The notes under the pieces are model-generated. The model saw only the letters and a list, made by a program, of their open reading frames with translations. It was not told the origin of the DNA and did not search any database. A stretch of DNA of 64,000 nt, taken from contig NZ_JAOVZW010000031.1 of NCBI RefSeq assembly GCF_026460885.1, positions 23,969-87,968 on the forward strand, in the 5' to 3' direction. Origin of the DNA: Chryseobacterium formosum. Its GTDB lineage: Bacteria; Bacteroidota; Bacteroidia; Flavobacteriales; Weeksellaceae. Of the stretch, positions 34,247 through 43,045 are shown in pieces. The position numbers were made by a program, and so were the translations under genes. The first letter of the stretch is position 1. Each line of letters opens with the position of its first letter.

Positions 34247-35161
34247 ATGGACTCACATAATTTTACCCGCGCAGAAAAGCTTTTTGTAAGCACGGAACTC
34301 TATAATTGGGATAACGGAAATAACAGACTATATGAAACCTTAAACAGCGAACATTGCGACAAAGCAACCGCCTTGATGATTTATTGGAGAGCTGATCCTA
34401 ATTTTTATTACAGCAGATATAATTCTGAAACTGATGTTCCTGAAGGGTGGCAGCTTAACGGGTACAAATTAATGAAAAAAGCAGAAAAATTATTGCTTGA
34501 AAATAATTTCCCTGAAACAATCAGCTATACTCCGGATGAAGACCGTATTCCAAAAGATCGATCTGTTCTAAAAAAAATTCCGTCACAACTGTTACAGCCA
34601 ACACAGGGAATAAACAGCAGCCTGATTGTGAAAAATTATATCGAGGCAGAATATCTAATTGATGCATGTGGTACCAAAGGAGATTTGGAAGAGGTAAAAA
34701 GAAGACTGGAAAGAAACCCCGACATTCTGAATCTTTGTATTAATGGCTTCAATCCGCTAATTAAAGCCGTGAGTCATTGGAAAAACAAAAATCTTATTTC
34801 TCTTGTTACTTTTTTATTAGAAAAAGGAGCCGATGTAGATGTACAGCCTTCCGGACATCCCAAGGAATCTATTCTTTTCAAATGCAGCTCTTGTAAAAAC
34901 ATAGAATTAATTACACTACTGGTACAATACGGTGCAGAACTCAATGCGGTAAATCAAAAAGGAGATACCGTCCTTCATGAACAATTAGCATCTACTCATG
35001 AGTTTTGGAGAAAATATAGCAGTGCAAAATTTTTAAAAACGTTACTCAATATGGGAGCCGACCTCAACCATAAAAATGCAGATGGAAAAACCCCGATAGA
35101 TTTGGCAAAAGAAAACAACAACGAATCAGCTTTAAAAGTAATAGAAAAATTTCTTAAATAA
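34247..35161 (+). CDS. DUF4274-like domain plus ankyrin repeats
   Basis: 304 residues. The N-terminal 75 residues (LYNWDNGNNRLYETLNSEHCDKATALMIYWRADPNFYY) fit the DUF4274 pattern of toxin-immunity-associated proteins. Ankyrin repeats fill about 135-300, with NPLIKAVSHWKNKNLISLVT, LITLLVQYGAELNAVNQKGD, and TLLNMGADLNHKNADGKTP as the best units. No export signal. It lies eight bp upstream of the next gene. Confidence 0.76.
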   Translation: MDSHNFTRAEKLFVSTELYNWDNGNNRLYETLNSEHCDKATALMIYWRADPNFYYSRYNSETDVPEGWQLNGYKLMKKAEKLLLENNFPETISYTPDEDRIPKDRSVLKKIPSQLLQPTQGINSSLIVKNYIEAEYLIDACGTKGDLEEVKRRLERNPDILNLCINGFNPLIKAVSHWKNKNLISLVTFLLEKGADVDVQPSGHPKESILFKCSSCKNIELITLLVQYGAELNAVNQKGDTVLHEQLASTHEFWRKYSSAKFLKTLLNMGADLNHKNADGKTPIDLAKENNNESALKVIEKFLK

Positions 35162-35169
35162 AAAAATAA

Positions 35170-36027
35170 ATGTCAACAATACACAAATACAGAATAACTG
35201 ATTATTCAGTAAAAGAAAGAAGTACAAAGGAAATCTTCAATTATTGCTTTGGTTTTTCAGATGAAGACTTTAGTTTTGAGGATTGGCTTGATAGATTAAG
35301 AGTCAATACAGACTCTGCTGAAATGGATTTCGACAAATTCTTTTCTATACTTTCTGAAAATTACAGTCATAAAGGATTATCATTTTTCGATTTGATTTTC
35401 AGACTGTACAATAACGAGTTTAACCATTTAAAAGAGAATAATAACTCTGGTGAAATTATAAATTTGACTTCTGCTGAAGCTCTTCTATGGTATCATATTT
35501 TTGCAGACTTGTCTATAGATGGTTTTTCAAAATTTCCTTTAAAAGAATTAAAAATAGAAATAGCTCAAATTGAAGACGGCATAGTTACGCTTCCTAATGT
35601 TGATGAAAAGATATTTTGGGGTGAGCAATACAGGGAATTTTTAATACGTCTTTTATCTAATCTACCCGACTCTACTCCATCTCATTTCCCGATTGCAGAA
35701 TGGTTTGAAAAAAATGATGCAGATTTATTTGACAATTTTATAACAAATACTGAAATCATTTGGGGCGTAAAAGAAGAAGCCAGAATATTGATCACCGATA
35801 ATAATTCTTGGGAAAATTACAACCATCATTGGTGGAAAGATTTATTACAAAAAACTGTTGAATATAAGATACAGCATAATGGAGAAAATTGGATCAATAC
35901 ACTTCAAGAATACCCTCTTGAAATGGTTACTGTAAATGTATTAATTCATAATTCATGGTTTCCAAATATTGAAGATCTCATAAAAAACGAGGCGGAATTT
36001 GACAGTACTGCCTATTTTGTTGAATAA
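35170..36027 (+). CDS. Hypothetical protein (285 aa)
   Basis: No family recognised. It is strongly acidic and rich in Phe and Trp (FSDEDFSFEDWLDRLRV; WGVKEEARILITDNNSWENY; NHHWWKDLLQK). It appears all cytosolic and probably mixed alpha/beta. It follows the DUF4274-ankyrin gene after 8 bp and precedes a 74-residue gene by 16 bp, so it is likely part of the same transcript. Possible immunity function by context only. Confidence 0.68.
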   Translation: MSTIHKYRITDYSVKERSTKEIFNYCFGFSDEDFSFEDWLDRLRVNTDSAEMDFDKFFSILSENYSHKGLSFFDLIFRLYNNEFNHLKENNNSGEIINLTSAEALLWYHIFADLSIDGFSKFPLKELKIEIAQIEDGIVTLPNVDEKIFWGEQYREFLIRLLSNLPDSTPSHFPIAEWFEKNDADLFDNFITNTEIIWGVKEEARILITDNNSWENYNHHWWKDLLQKTVEYKIQHNGENWINTLQEYPLEMVTVNVLIHNSWFPNIEDLIKNEAEFDSTAYFVE

Positions 36028-36043
36028 AAACATAAAAAACTAA

Positions 36044-36268
36044 ATGAAAGAAATAATTAAATTAAACTTCAACAACACAGATTACAACATTGAAGTTACA
36101 GGAAATGTCGACAAAATAGAAGGATTTATTTATTACACATTTAAATTTGACGAAGAAAATTCTATTTTAATTTCAAAATATGATGGAGAAAAATGGAGAA
36201 TGGTTAATATGAAAGATAATGATTTTTTTGCTCAAAAATTAGGCGAGATTATTGAAAATACAACTTAA
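36044..36268 (+). CDS. Small hypothetical beta-rich protein (74 aa)
   Basis: A short acidic protein (KEIIKLNFNNTDYNIEVTGN, then YYTFKFDEENSILISKYDGE) that looks like a single small beta sheet with a helical end. Not recognised. Closely spaced after the preceding gene (16 bp) and followed after 36 bp by another unknown gene. Confidence 0.6.
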   Translation: MKEIIKLNFNNTDYNIEVTGNVDKIEGFIYYTFKFDEENSILISKYDGEKWRMVNMKDNDFFAQKLGEIIENTT

Positions 36269-36304
36269 AAAAACATAACTAATTAAAATATAAATAAAAA
36301 GATT

Positions 36305-36874
36305 ATGGCAACATTGTACAACATAAAGATAAAAAACATCAAAAAAAATAGTCTGACGACAGAAGTTACTTATATTCATCCCGATGCCGGAAAAAAAATA
36401 GGCAGTAAAGATTTTGCGTTACAAATTATATGCAATACTTCAAGAGATCTAGACTGGAAAGAGTTACCAATTTCTAAAGAAGAATGGCAGAATTCAATTG
36501 ACAATCATCCAGAAAAAGATAAGATTTCAGAGCTAAATGAATATTTACTTGGAAAAAAAATATTCATTGAAAAAGAAGAATACGAAAGCCTTTCAAATGA
36601 TGAAGCTAAAAGAAATGTAGAACGAAAATATCGAAGTAGATTTGATAGCTGGGGAACAGAAAATGGAAAACATTACATATATACCAACATGAATGTGGCT
36701 GATTTTACGGATGAAGCAGATACAATTATTATTGACAAACCCACAATAGTTTCAATAAATGAAGATTCAAATCTTTTAACCTTTAAAGTAAATGACGAAA
36801 GTTTATTAACTCATATTAAAGAAGGAATGAGCTATGATACGGCTTCATTCAGTATTGAGGATTATTATTTTTAA
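36305..36874 (+). CDS. Hypothetical protein (189 aa)
   Basis: Not recognised. Starts MATLYNIKIKNIKKNSLTTE and is charged throughout, with a helical centre (EKDKISELNEYLLGKKIFIE, DEAKRNVERKYRSRFDSWG) and a beta-like end. No signal or membrane segment. It precedes a leucine-rich-repeat gene by 30 bp. The set 35170-38779 looks like one transcription unit. Confidence 0.65.
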   Translation: MATLYNIKIKNIKKNSLTTEVTYIHPDAGKKIGSKDFALQIICNTSRDLDWKELPISKEEWQNSIDNHPEKDKISELNEYLLGKKIFIEKEEYESLSNDEAKRNVERKYRSRFDSWGTENGKHYIYTNMNVADFTDEADTIIIDKPTIVSINEDSNLLTFKVNDESLLTHIKEGMSYDTASFSIEDYYF

Positions 36875-36904
36875 TATTTTACTTTCCATTTTACATAAAA
36901 ACTA

Positions 36905-38779
36905 ATGAAAAATACCATTAATCTAATACAAACGTGGGATTCAACTCATATTACAACGGCTTTAGCTGAGCTAAAAACCGATAAAGCTTTAGAAAACAAC
37001 ATTATTACCCGTTATGAATCCCTTTTAAAGGCAATTGGTGGAAAAACACTCAAATCTTTGGTAGATTTGCCGAAAAAATGGGAGAAATTAAATAATGAAA
37101 AGAAAGCCGCTGTTATCAAAACATTTCCTGCCGATGCTGTTTTCTTTACAAATATTTTAGATCTGAATGCGAAACTTCGTGTTGATGCGTGGCGTGATTC
37201 GCATTATTCACATCAAATTCCAAATTCGTTAAGTGGTATTTCCAATTTAAAAAATGTTACAGAACTACATGTTGAAAATCAACAGTGGGAAACGTTACCA
37301 GTAGAAATTGGCGAAATGGAAAACTTAGAAGTCTTGAATGTAAGCTGCAATAAGTTGAGAGAACTTCCTGATTTTATATTGAAATTAAAAAAATTGCGTG
37401 TTCTTAATCTCAAGCAAAATTATAGTTTAAAAACGATCCCTGATATTTCGCAATTAACGAATTTGGAAATCGTCGATCTTGTTTATACTGATGTTAAAAT
37501 GCTTTCAGAAGGTTTTTTCAATCTTAAAAATATCAGAGAAATAAACACTGCGCAATCTGATTTGGATAAAGATACAGCAATCATGCGCCGTTTAATCAAA
37601 ACTTTTCCAAACGCAGAAATTTACACAAACGCAAGAAAGGCGATTGAACTGGAAGATAACGCGGATGAAGATGAGTTTTTAAACAAAGAAAAAATTGATA
37701 TCAGTGAATATAATTTAAATTACCTTCCTGAAAATCTGTTTCGTGCAAATGCAGTAAAATATTTGAAAATTCGCTGCTGGAATTTAAAAGAGCTGTCCGA
37801 TAATTTTGATGCATTACAAACCTTAGAAACACTGAATTTAGATATTGGATCTGATGTTGCCACTATTCCATCAAGTATTTTTAGGTTGAAAAACTTAAAA
37901 GAGCTGACAATAAAAGGTTCAGGAATAAATTCTCTACCTGATAATATGGAAGGCTTAGAAAATTTGGAGGAATTGGAATTGGAGCATTTGCAGATTAAAG
38001 CGTTACCCGATTCATTCAAGCAATTAAAAAATCTTAGATCTTTTAAAATAAAATACGGCACTTTCGATATTTTTGATGCTATTTCAGGTTTAACGAGTCT
38101 GGAAAAGATTGAATTGGAAGATTATCACACACCTTTTATTATTGCTGCACCCCTTACGAAGCTCACGAATCTTCGTGAATTGCGCATTCGTGCCAATCAA
38201 AAAATAACAGACGACATTTTTCATTTACCAAAAAGCATAAAAAAATTAAAAATCCGCGACGATACAAGAAGAGATAAAGAAACCAAATTATCACTCGGAA
38301 AAGTACTTAATCATTTTAATCAAGCAAGTGAATTGGATTTTGAACACATAGATTTTTCGGATATTTCAGAGCCGATTTCACCAAATAATTGCCTCAACAC
38401 TTTAGGCTTAGACTATGCAAAAATGACTGAACTCCCAGATTCTTTCTCTAATCTGACAAATCTGACTTATTTCAGAATGTTTGCTTGTAGTTTAGAAAAA
38501 CTAAATTCGGTTTTGTACAATTGTCACAATTTACAAAACATTCGTTTATCTAATGCAAAATTCCAAAGTATTCCTAAAGGTATTTCAAAACTTCAAAATC
38601 TGGAACATATTGGTTTTGAATGTTCTGATATAGAAACATTACCTGACGATATTCTGGATATGAAAAATCTGGAAAAAATCTCTTTGGAAAACTGTCCTTT
38701 GTACAAAAACAAAGATTTTAAGACGTTGATAAAAAAGAAAATTAAAGGTATAAAAATTATGAAAGGCTGGTATGATTAA
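36905..38779 (+). CDS. Leucine-rich-repeat protein, cytosolic
   Basis: 624 residues. After an N-terminal helical region (about 1-105) come about 16 leucine-rich repeats of roughly 23 residues in two blocks (about 110-225 and 265-620). Examples are MENLEVLNVSCNKLRELPDF, LQTLETLNLDIGSDVATIPS, and LENLEELELEHLQIKALPDS. The blocks are separated by an acidic insert (ELEDNADEDEFLNKEKIDIS). No signal peptide, so it is not a surface adhesin. Such intracellular LRR proteins in bacteria are largely uncharacterised. In this context a binding or immunity role is plausible. Confidence 0.82.
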   Translation: MKNTINLIQTWDSTHITTALAELKTDKALENNIITRYESLLKAIGGKTLKSLVDLPKKWEKLNNEKKAAVIKTFPADAVFFTNILDLNAKLRVDAWRDSHYSHQIPNSLSGISNLKNVTELHVENQQWETLPVEIGEMENLEVLNVSCNKLRELPDFILKLKKLRVLNLKQNYSLKTIPDISQLTNLEIVDLVYTDVKMLSEGFFNLKNIREINTAQSDLDKDTAIMRRLIKTFPNAEIYTNARKAIELEDNADEDEFLNKEKIDISEYNLNYLPENLFRANAVKYLKIRCWNLKELSDNFDALQTLETLNLDIGSDVATIPSSIFRLKNLKELTIKGSGINSLPDNMEGLENLEELELEHLQIKALPDSFKQLKNLRSFKIKYGTFDIFDAISGLTSLEKIELEDYHTPFIIAAPLTKLTNLRELRIRANQKITDDIFHLPKSIKKLKIRDDTRRDKETKLSLGKVLNHFNQASELDFEHIDFSDISEPISPNNCLNTLGLDYAKMTELPDSFSNLTNLTYFRMFACSLEKLNSVLYNCHNLQNIRLSNAKFQSIPKGISKLQNLEHIGFECSDIETLPDDILDMKNLEKISLENCPLYKNKDFKTLIKKKIKGIKIMKGWYD

Positions 38780-38879
38780 GAAAGCTGCTTATTTCAACTT
38801 GTTCATTTATAATATATATCCTATATTTGGGAAATTTTTCACAACAAACTAACAACAATTGAATTCTTAAATTATAATC

Positions 38880-40010
38880 ATGAAAATTACTCGTTTATTT
38901 TTATTCCTATCATTACTTTTTTTCAGTTTTGGTAAAGCACAGCTTTCGGCATTTATCAATGGAAAGGAAGTGAAATCCGGAGCTACAATTTCTAAAAAAG
39001 ACCTTGCAACATTACAGGTGAGCTTTAAAAAGCCCAAAGCCGTAACCGTTTATTCTGGTTACACGCATTTGTACGTACAGTTTGCTGATAATACCAATAC
39101 TTACATTAGCCATTGGGGAATTCAGAAAGATGGCTACACTGCTATGGATGATTTTCTTAAAAATACACCTGCAACAAAGAAATTCAGTGTTTGGGAAGGA
39201 AATGATTTCGAAACCAGAGGAAACACTCTTAAGTGGATTTTAGACGGAGCCAATGGAGTAGAAAAACAAAAAAGTATAAAAGTAGAAATAGGATTTTGGG
39301 TAAAAGAAGAAACTGGCTATAAAGAATATGGTCCGAAAGTTCAGTTATTAGAACCGATCTATTTTAATGTACCGATCTGGGATACCAAAAATCTATACCT
39401 TCCATATCTTGATGCAACTATTGACAAAACTAATATAAAAGAAGATATTGACACAGACCAAACAGGTAGTACAGCCGATCGCCGCACCGAAGTGGGTTAT
39501 CAAATGAATCGTAATCAAGTTACTTATCTTGTTTATGCTTTTGAAAAAAGTTCACATCCTGGTTTAACAGTTGATGAAGTAGCTAAAGATTTTATTCATA
39601 AAGTTGCTTATGATTCTAATAACGATAAAGTAAAAAAAATTCATGAATATGATTTTAAAAAATATGAACTACCTTGGTATGACATCTGTGATCTTTTCCG
39701 TGATGAACATATCCAAAACGTGGATTACTACACCAATAAATCAGTAAAATCTATTGATTTGATGACATTATATCAAAAAGCAGAATTTGGTAAAATGAAA
39801 GGTTATTCTTTTGAGTCTGGTCTATACAATACCGGCAGACAAGACGGAAAATTATATAAAGATGTAGGTCAGTTTAAAATCTATATTCTAAATCATCCTA
39901 CAAATCCTGATCTGATATTGATGATTTGTAACAAAGTACTAAGAAGTACTGCAACAGCGCAGGATATAGATAATTATATGCAAACTTTTCTAAAAAGCAT
40001 TAAACAATAA
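38880..40010 (+). CDS. Secreted hypothetical protein (376 aa)
   Basis: A signal peptide (MKITRLFLFLSLLFFSFGKAQ) is followed by a beta-rich domain (about 22-165, LSAFINGKEVKSGATISKKD, VSVWEGNDFETRG-like strands) and a second, more helical domain with DVAKDFIHKVAYDS and YYTNKSVKSIDLMTLYQKA. I do not recognise either. It is transcribed with the same sense as the lipoprotein gene 128 bp downstream. It is probably periplasmic or surface-bound; it has no T9SS sorting domain. Confidence 0.75.
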   Translation: MKITRLFLFLSLLFFSFGKAQLSAFINGKEVKSGATISKKDLATLQVSFKKPKAVTVYSGYTHLYVQFADNTNTYISHWGIQKDGYTAMDDFLKNTPATKKFSVWEGNDFETRGNTLKWILDGANGVEKQKSIKVEIGFWVKEETGYKEYGPKVQLLEPIYFNVPIWDTKNLYLPYLDATIDKTNIKEDIDTDQTGSTADRRTEVGYQMNRNQVTYLVYAFEKSSHPGLTVDEVAKDFIHKVAYDSNNDKVKKIHEYDFKKYELPWYDICDLFRDEHIQNVDYYTNKSVKSIDLMTLYQKAEFGKMKGYSFESGLYNTGRQDGKLYKDVGQFKIYILNHPTNPDLILMICNKVLRSTATAQDIDNYMQTFLKSIKQ

Positions 40011-40138
40011 ATTATTCGAATCAACTGAAAATAATCGAAAAATTTCACATTTTATGAAAACAGTTGTGTCAGTAATAGAATTAGGATTTGAAATCACTTG
40101 TCAAAAAGCAAAAAAAATAACTTAATAAAAATTAAAAC

Positions 40139-40882
40139 ATGAAAAGTAAATCAATTTTAGCAGCATCATTATTTTCTGCTGCACTTACACTTACATCTTG
40201 TGGAGAACCAGCTCAAAATGTAGAAATGGGAAAAGAATTCAAAGTGTATGAGAACCCCGTAACAATTTTAAAATTAGAAGAAAGTAAAGTATTACGAAAC
40301 GACAAAGACTCTACTTTACTTATTGCTCCAAACGGCAAAAAATATGTTTATTTTGAAGTGAAGAATCCTAAAAATGAAATGATTTTCCTTAAAGCATTCA
40401 ACAAAGATGCAGAAGTAAAAAGCGATGATGACGTTAATCTTGCTTATTATTCTCACGACATAGACAATGGGTTTGCTGATAAGTTTTTTCTAATTGATGA
40501 TAACAGCTCAATAGATAAAGTAGTGATTACAGATCCTTCCGAAGAGCAATTCGTTCTTATGAATCCTAAAATTACAAAATCCAGCAATGTAATTTCTCCC
40601 GAATCTCAAAAAATAGTAGATTCTTTCTCTAAAGAAATAAATTTATTAGATGCCTTTGCTCCATATGTAAAAGATGGTAAAGATGTGATGACTATTACCA
40701 AAAACGAAGGAGATTTGCCCGTAAATCGTATGAGTATGAAAGCAGAAGTAAATTATTTTTCCCCAGATGGTAAGTTTTATATTTACAAAACTACCGACAT
40801 TTTCAAAAACATAGCAAAAGTATATGCAACTTGGGAGAATGGTAAAATTACAAGTTTAGTGGTAAAACCTCATTATAAATAA
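40139..40882 (+). CDS. Hypothetical lipoprotein (247 aa)
   Basis: The start MKSKSILAASLFSAALTLTS ends in a lipobox (LTSC) at cysteine 21, so it should be a lipoprotein. The mature part shows beta strands and charged loops (EVKNPKNEMIFLKAFNKDAE, YYSHDIDNGFADKFFLIDDN) without a family I can name. It is followed after 24 bp by a broken small membrane protein gene that may have been its partner. Confidence 0.75.
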   Translation: MKSKSILAASLFSAALTLTSCGEPAQNVEMGKEFKVYENPVTILKLEESKVLRNDKDSTLLIAPNGKKYVYFEVKNPKNEMIFLKAFNKDAEVKSDDDVNLAYYSHDIDNGFADKFFLIDDNSSIDKVVITDPSEEQFVLMNPKITKSSNVISPESQKIVDSFSKEINLLDAFAPYVKDGKDVMTITKNEGDLPVNRMSMKAEVNYFSPDGKFYIYKTTDIFKNIAKVYATWENGKITSLVVKPHYK

Positions 40883-40906
40883 TCATTTAACTAAAAAAAC
40901 TATACT

Positions 40907-41218
40907 ATGCAATTAGGAAGATTAGTTGGGATTCTTACCATATTTTGTGGCAGCATATTCACATGTTTAGGATATGGAATGATGGAAACAACATAATCAG
41001 TTTTTAAATTTCTTGTGACAGCACCGGTTTTTGTTTTAATCGGGATTGCAATGTTATTTTTTCCAGGAGGAGATATTACAACAGCTGAAAGTAAAAGTAA
41101 AAATAAAACAAAAGATCCTAAAGTTTGGGTTGGTGAAGCTCCGAAAAGCCACAAAATCGCATGGGCGATCGCAGGAATAATTGGATTTATAATTTCGATG
41201 AATATATTTAAAATATAA
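40907..41218 (+). pseudogene. Small membrane protein gene with an in-frame stop
   Basis: The ATG at 40907 opens MQLGRLVGILTIFCGSIFTC and meets TAA at 40994. The same frame continues without further stops to 41216 as a membrane protein (APVFVLIGIAMLFFPGG, then KIAWAIAGIIGFIISMNIF). Joined, the product would be about 103 residues with three membrane helices. So one nonsense change has split the gene. A 67-residue remnant could start at the ATG at 41015. It lies 24 bp after the lipoprotein gene and before a terminator. Confidence 0.65.
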
Positions 41219-41247
41219 TTAGTACGTTCAGAAATTCAACAATTAAC

Positions 41248-41280
41248 AAAATCCCGGACTCTTCGTTCGGGATTTTGTTT
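41248..41280 (+). terminator. Hairpin terminator
   Basis: AAAATCCCG and CGGGATTTT pair around GACTCTTCGTT, followed by TGTTTTT. Confidence 0.82.
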
Positions 41281-41332
41281 TTAAAGAATTCTAAAGCTAT
41301 TAAAATCTGTTTTTACTTTAATCACTTTCTTT

Positions 41333-41340
41333 TATCTTTG
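41333..41340 (+). promoter_or_regulatory. Downstream promoter box of the SUKH-like gene
   Basis: TATCTTTG matches TAnnTTTG. No TTG stands at the right distance upstream, only T-rich sequence. It lies 48 bp before the ATG at 41389, which supports that start over the open frame from 41275. Confidence 0.4.
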
Positions 41341-41388
41341 TTTGTTAACATATTTTTTATCCGAAAATCTAATAACAGAAAATTTAAG

Positions 41389-41823
41389 ATGAACTCAGAA
41401 GGCAAAGAATTAACCAAAAATTTAAAAGAAATTTATTCAACATATTTTGATCAGGAATATCTTGACAAAAACCTCGAAATACCAAAAATTTATCTTGATT
41501 CTATTGGAAAAATATCTGTTAAAGATTTATATAAGTTGGGTTCCATACCAAATACTGTATGGGGAATAGATTTGTATGGAAATGAATTTTTAGAACGGAA
41601 AAACTCCAATACACTTACGAAAAAGGATAAAATATATTTAACAATCGGAGATTGGGGTTCTCATCATGATTTTCATATAAATTGCGACAAATCTTCTCCG
41701 GATTTTGGAAAAATATTCGATTACAACGATGCACATCCTTGGTGCGAAAGTCATGAACCAGAAGTTGAATGGGCAGATTTCAGAGAATTTCTTAAGGATG
41801 ACTTTAAAATTGAATTAGAATAA
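41389..41823 (+). CDS. SUKH (SMI1/KNR4-like) protein, possible immunity protein
   Basis: 144 residues from the ATG at 41389. Features in line with the SUKH superfamily are the centre (SIPNTVWGIDLYGNEFLERK), the turn IGDWGSHHDFHINCDKSSPD and the end FDYNDAHPWCESH. SUKH proteins are the largest known class of immunity proteins of polymorphic toxin systems and bind their toxin directly. No cognate toxin is next to it. Assignment is by eye. The open frame upstream to 41275 overlaps the terminator and is ruled out. Confidence 0.68.
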   Translation: MNSEGKELTKNLKEIYSTYFDQEYLDKNLEIPKIYLDSIGKISVKDLYKLGSIPNTVWGIDLYGNEFLERKNSNTLTKKDKIYLTIGDWGSHHDFHINCDKSSPDFGKIFDYNDAHPWCESHEPEVEWADFREFLKDDFKIELE

Positions 41824-41954
41824 GGAAACAGCTTTGTTTCATTTAATTTAGAGACTGTTTAAATTTAACTCAGCTCTTTGGTTATAATTTGATTTTTCAT
41901 CTGAAAACCCACCAAATACAAAGCAACACCAATTTTAAATAAATAAACACAAAC

Positions 41955-42798
41955 ATGAGAATAGCTATTTTTTCCGACATTCACGGTAAAATTCTATTAC
42001 CTTTCAAATTGGTAGATCTATACCAAAAAGAAACAGGCAACAAAATTGATTTCATCTTGCAATGCGGAGATATGGGAGCTTATCCGAACATAGAAAATCT
42101 GGACAAAGCAACGATAAAGCACGCTCAATACGACAGAGATGAATTGGGATTTCATGACGATTTTACTAAAACAAATCAAGAAATACAGTCATTTTTAGAT
42201 GAACTTAATATCGATATGATCTGTGTTCGTGGAAATCATGAAGATCATGATTTTTTGGATAATCTTGAAAAGGAAAGTTCAGATAAAAGTATATTTCCAA
42301 TTGATGTTTATGAAAGAGTTTTTGTATGCAGATCTGGTTTGGAACAAAAATTAGAAACAGAAGAGGAGGTTTTAAATTTTGTGGGTATCGGCAGAATCGG
42401 AGATCGAAAAGGAAGAACAGAAAACAGGTTTATTCAAGATTATGAAAGAAAGGAAATCAAGAAACTTCTGAAAACAAAAAACACTTTTTGATATCTTACT
42501 CACCCATGATAAAGATGATAGTCAAAGCGGTTATGGTATGACTGAAATTAGAGAAGTATTGGATAATGTAATTTTTCATTATCATTTTTATGGACATACG
42601 GGAGAGCCTTTTAAACAGGAAACTGATTTTAACGGCATCACACAATCCATCAAAGTAAAAGAACTTGAATTTAACGAAAGTGGAATTTTAGAAAAAGGCT
42701 GTATGATTATTTTAACTAAAGAAAACGGAGAATTAAGCATTGAAATTGTTGACCAAAAAATGACCAATAAAATGACAAAATTTAACTGGAAACTCTAG
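41955..42798 (+). pseudogene. Calcineurin-like metallophosphoesterase, frame-shifted
   Basis: The first frame (41955-42491) carries the metal-binding motifs DIHG (D8, H10), CGDMG and RGNHEDH, then stops at TGA in ACTTTTTGA (42489). Skipping one T of the run places translation in the frame that reads FDILLTHDKDD, then YGHTGEP, and on to a stop at 42798. The latter motifs supply the remaining histidine ligands (LTHD, GHT). The intact protein would have about 280 residues and act on phosphoesters. Two separate frames survive now. One-base insertion in a T-run is also a common sequencing error. Confidence 0.78.
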
Positions 42799-42800
42799 AA

Positions 42801-42914
42801 ATGAAAAGAAGTTGTTTAGACGATTCCACATGGAAATTTGGAGCTAGCCTGGTAAATAAGAACATTGACTACAATTGGAAAGCAGCAACAGAAGATCTCA
42901 ATTTATTCGAGTAG
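42801..42914 (+). CDS. Very short open frame after the phosphoesterase (37 aa), doubtful
   Basis: An ATG two bases after the phosphoesterase stop opens 37 codons (MKRSCLDDSTWKFGASLVNK start). It may be a small coupled protein or the surviving N-terminus of a lost gene. There is no family match or strong coding signal. Confidence 0.25.
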   Translation: MKRSCLDDSTWKFGASLVNKNIDYNWKAATEDLNLFE

Positions 42915-43045
42915 ATCATTTAACTCATTCGAAAGCAATACTGAGATAAAATCTGACAAAATTGGTACGCAAATATCTACATCTGCACTTCGATTTCTTA
43001 CATGAATGAAAAAATCTAAAGCATTAACCACAATATAAAAAAAGA

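Noticed and set aside
40054..40125. 23-codon frame between the secreted protein and lipoprotein genes
   Set aside because: Too short, with no recognisable features or start context to support it.
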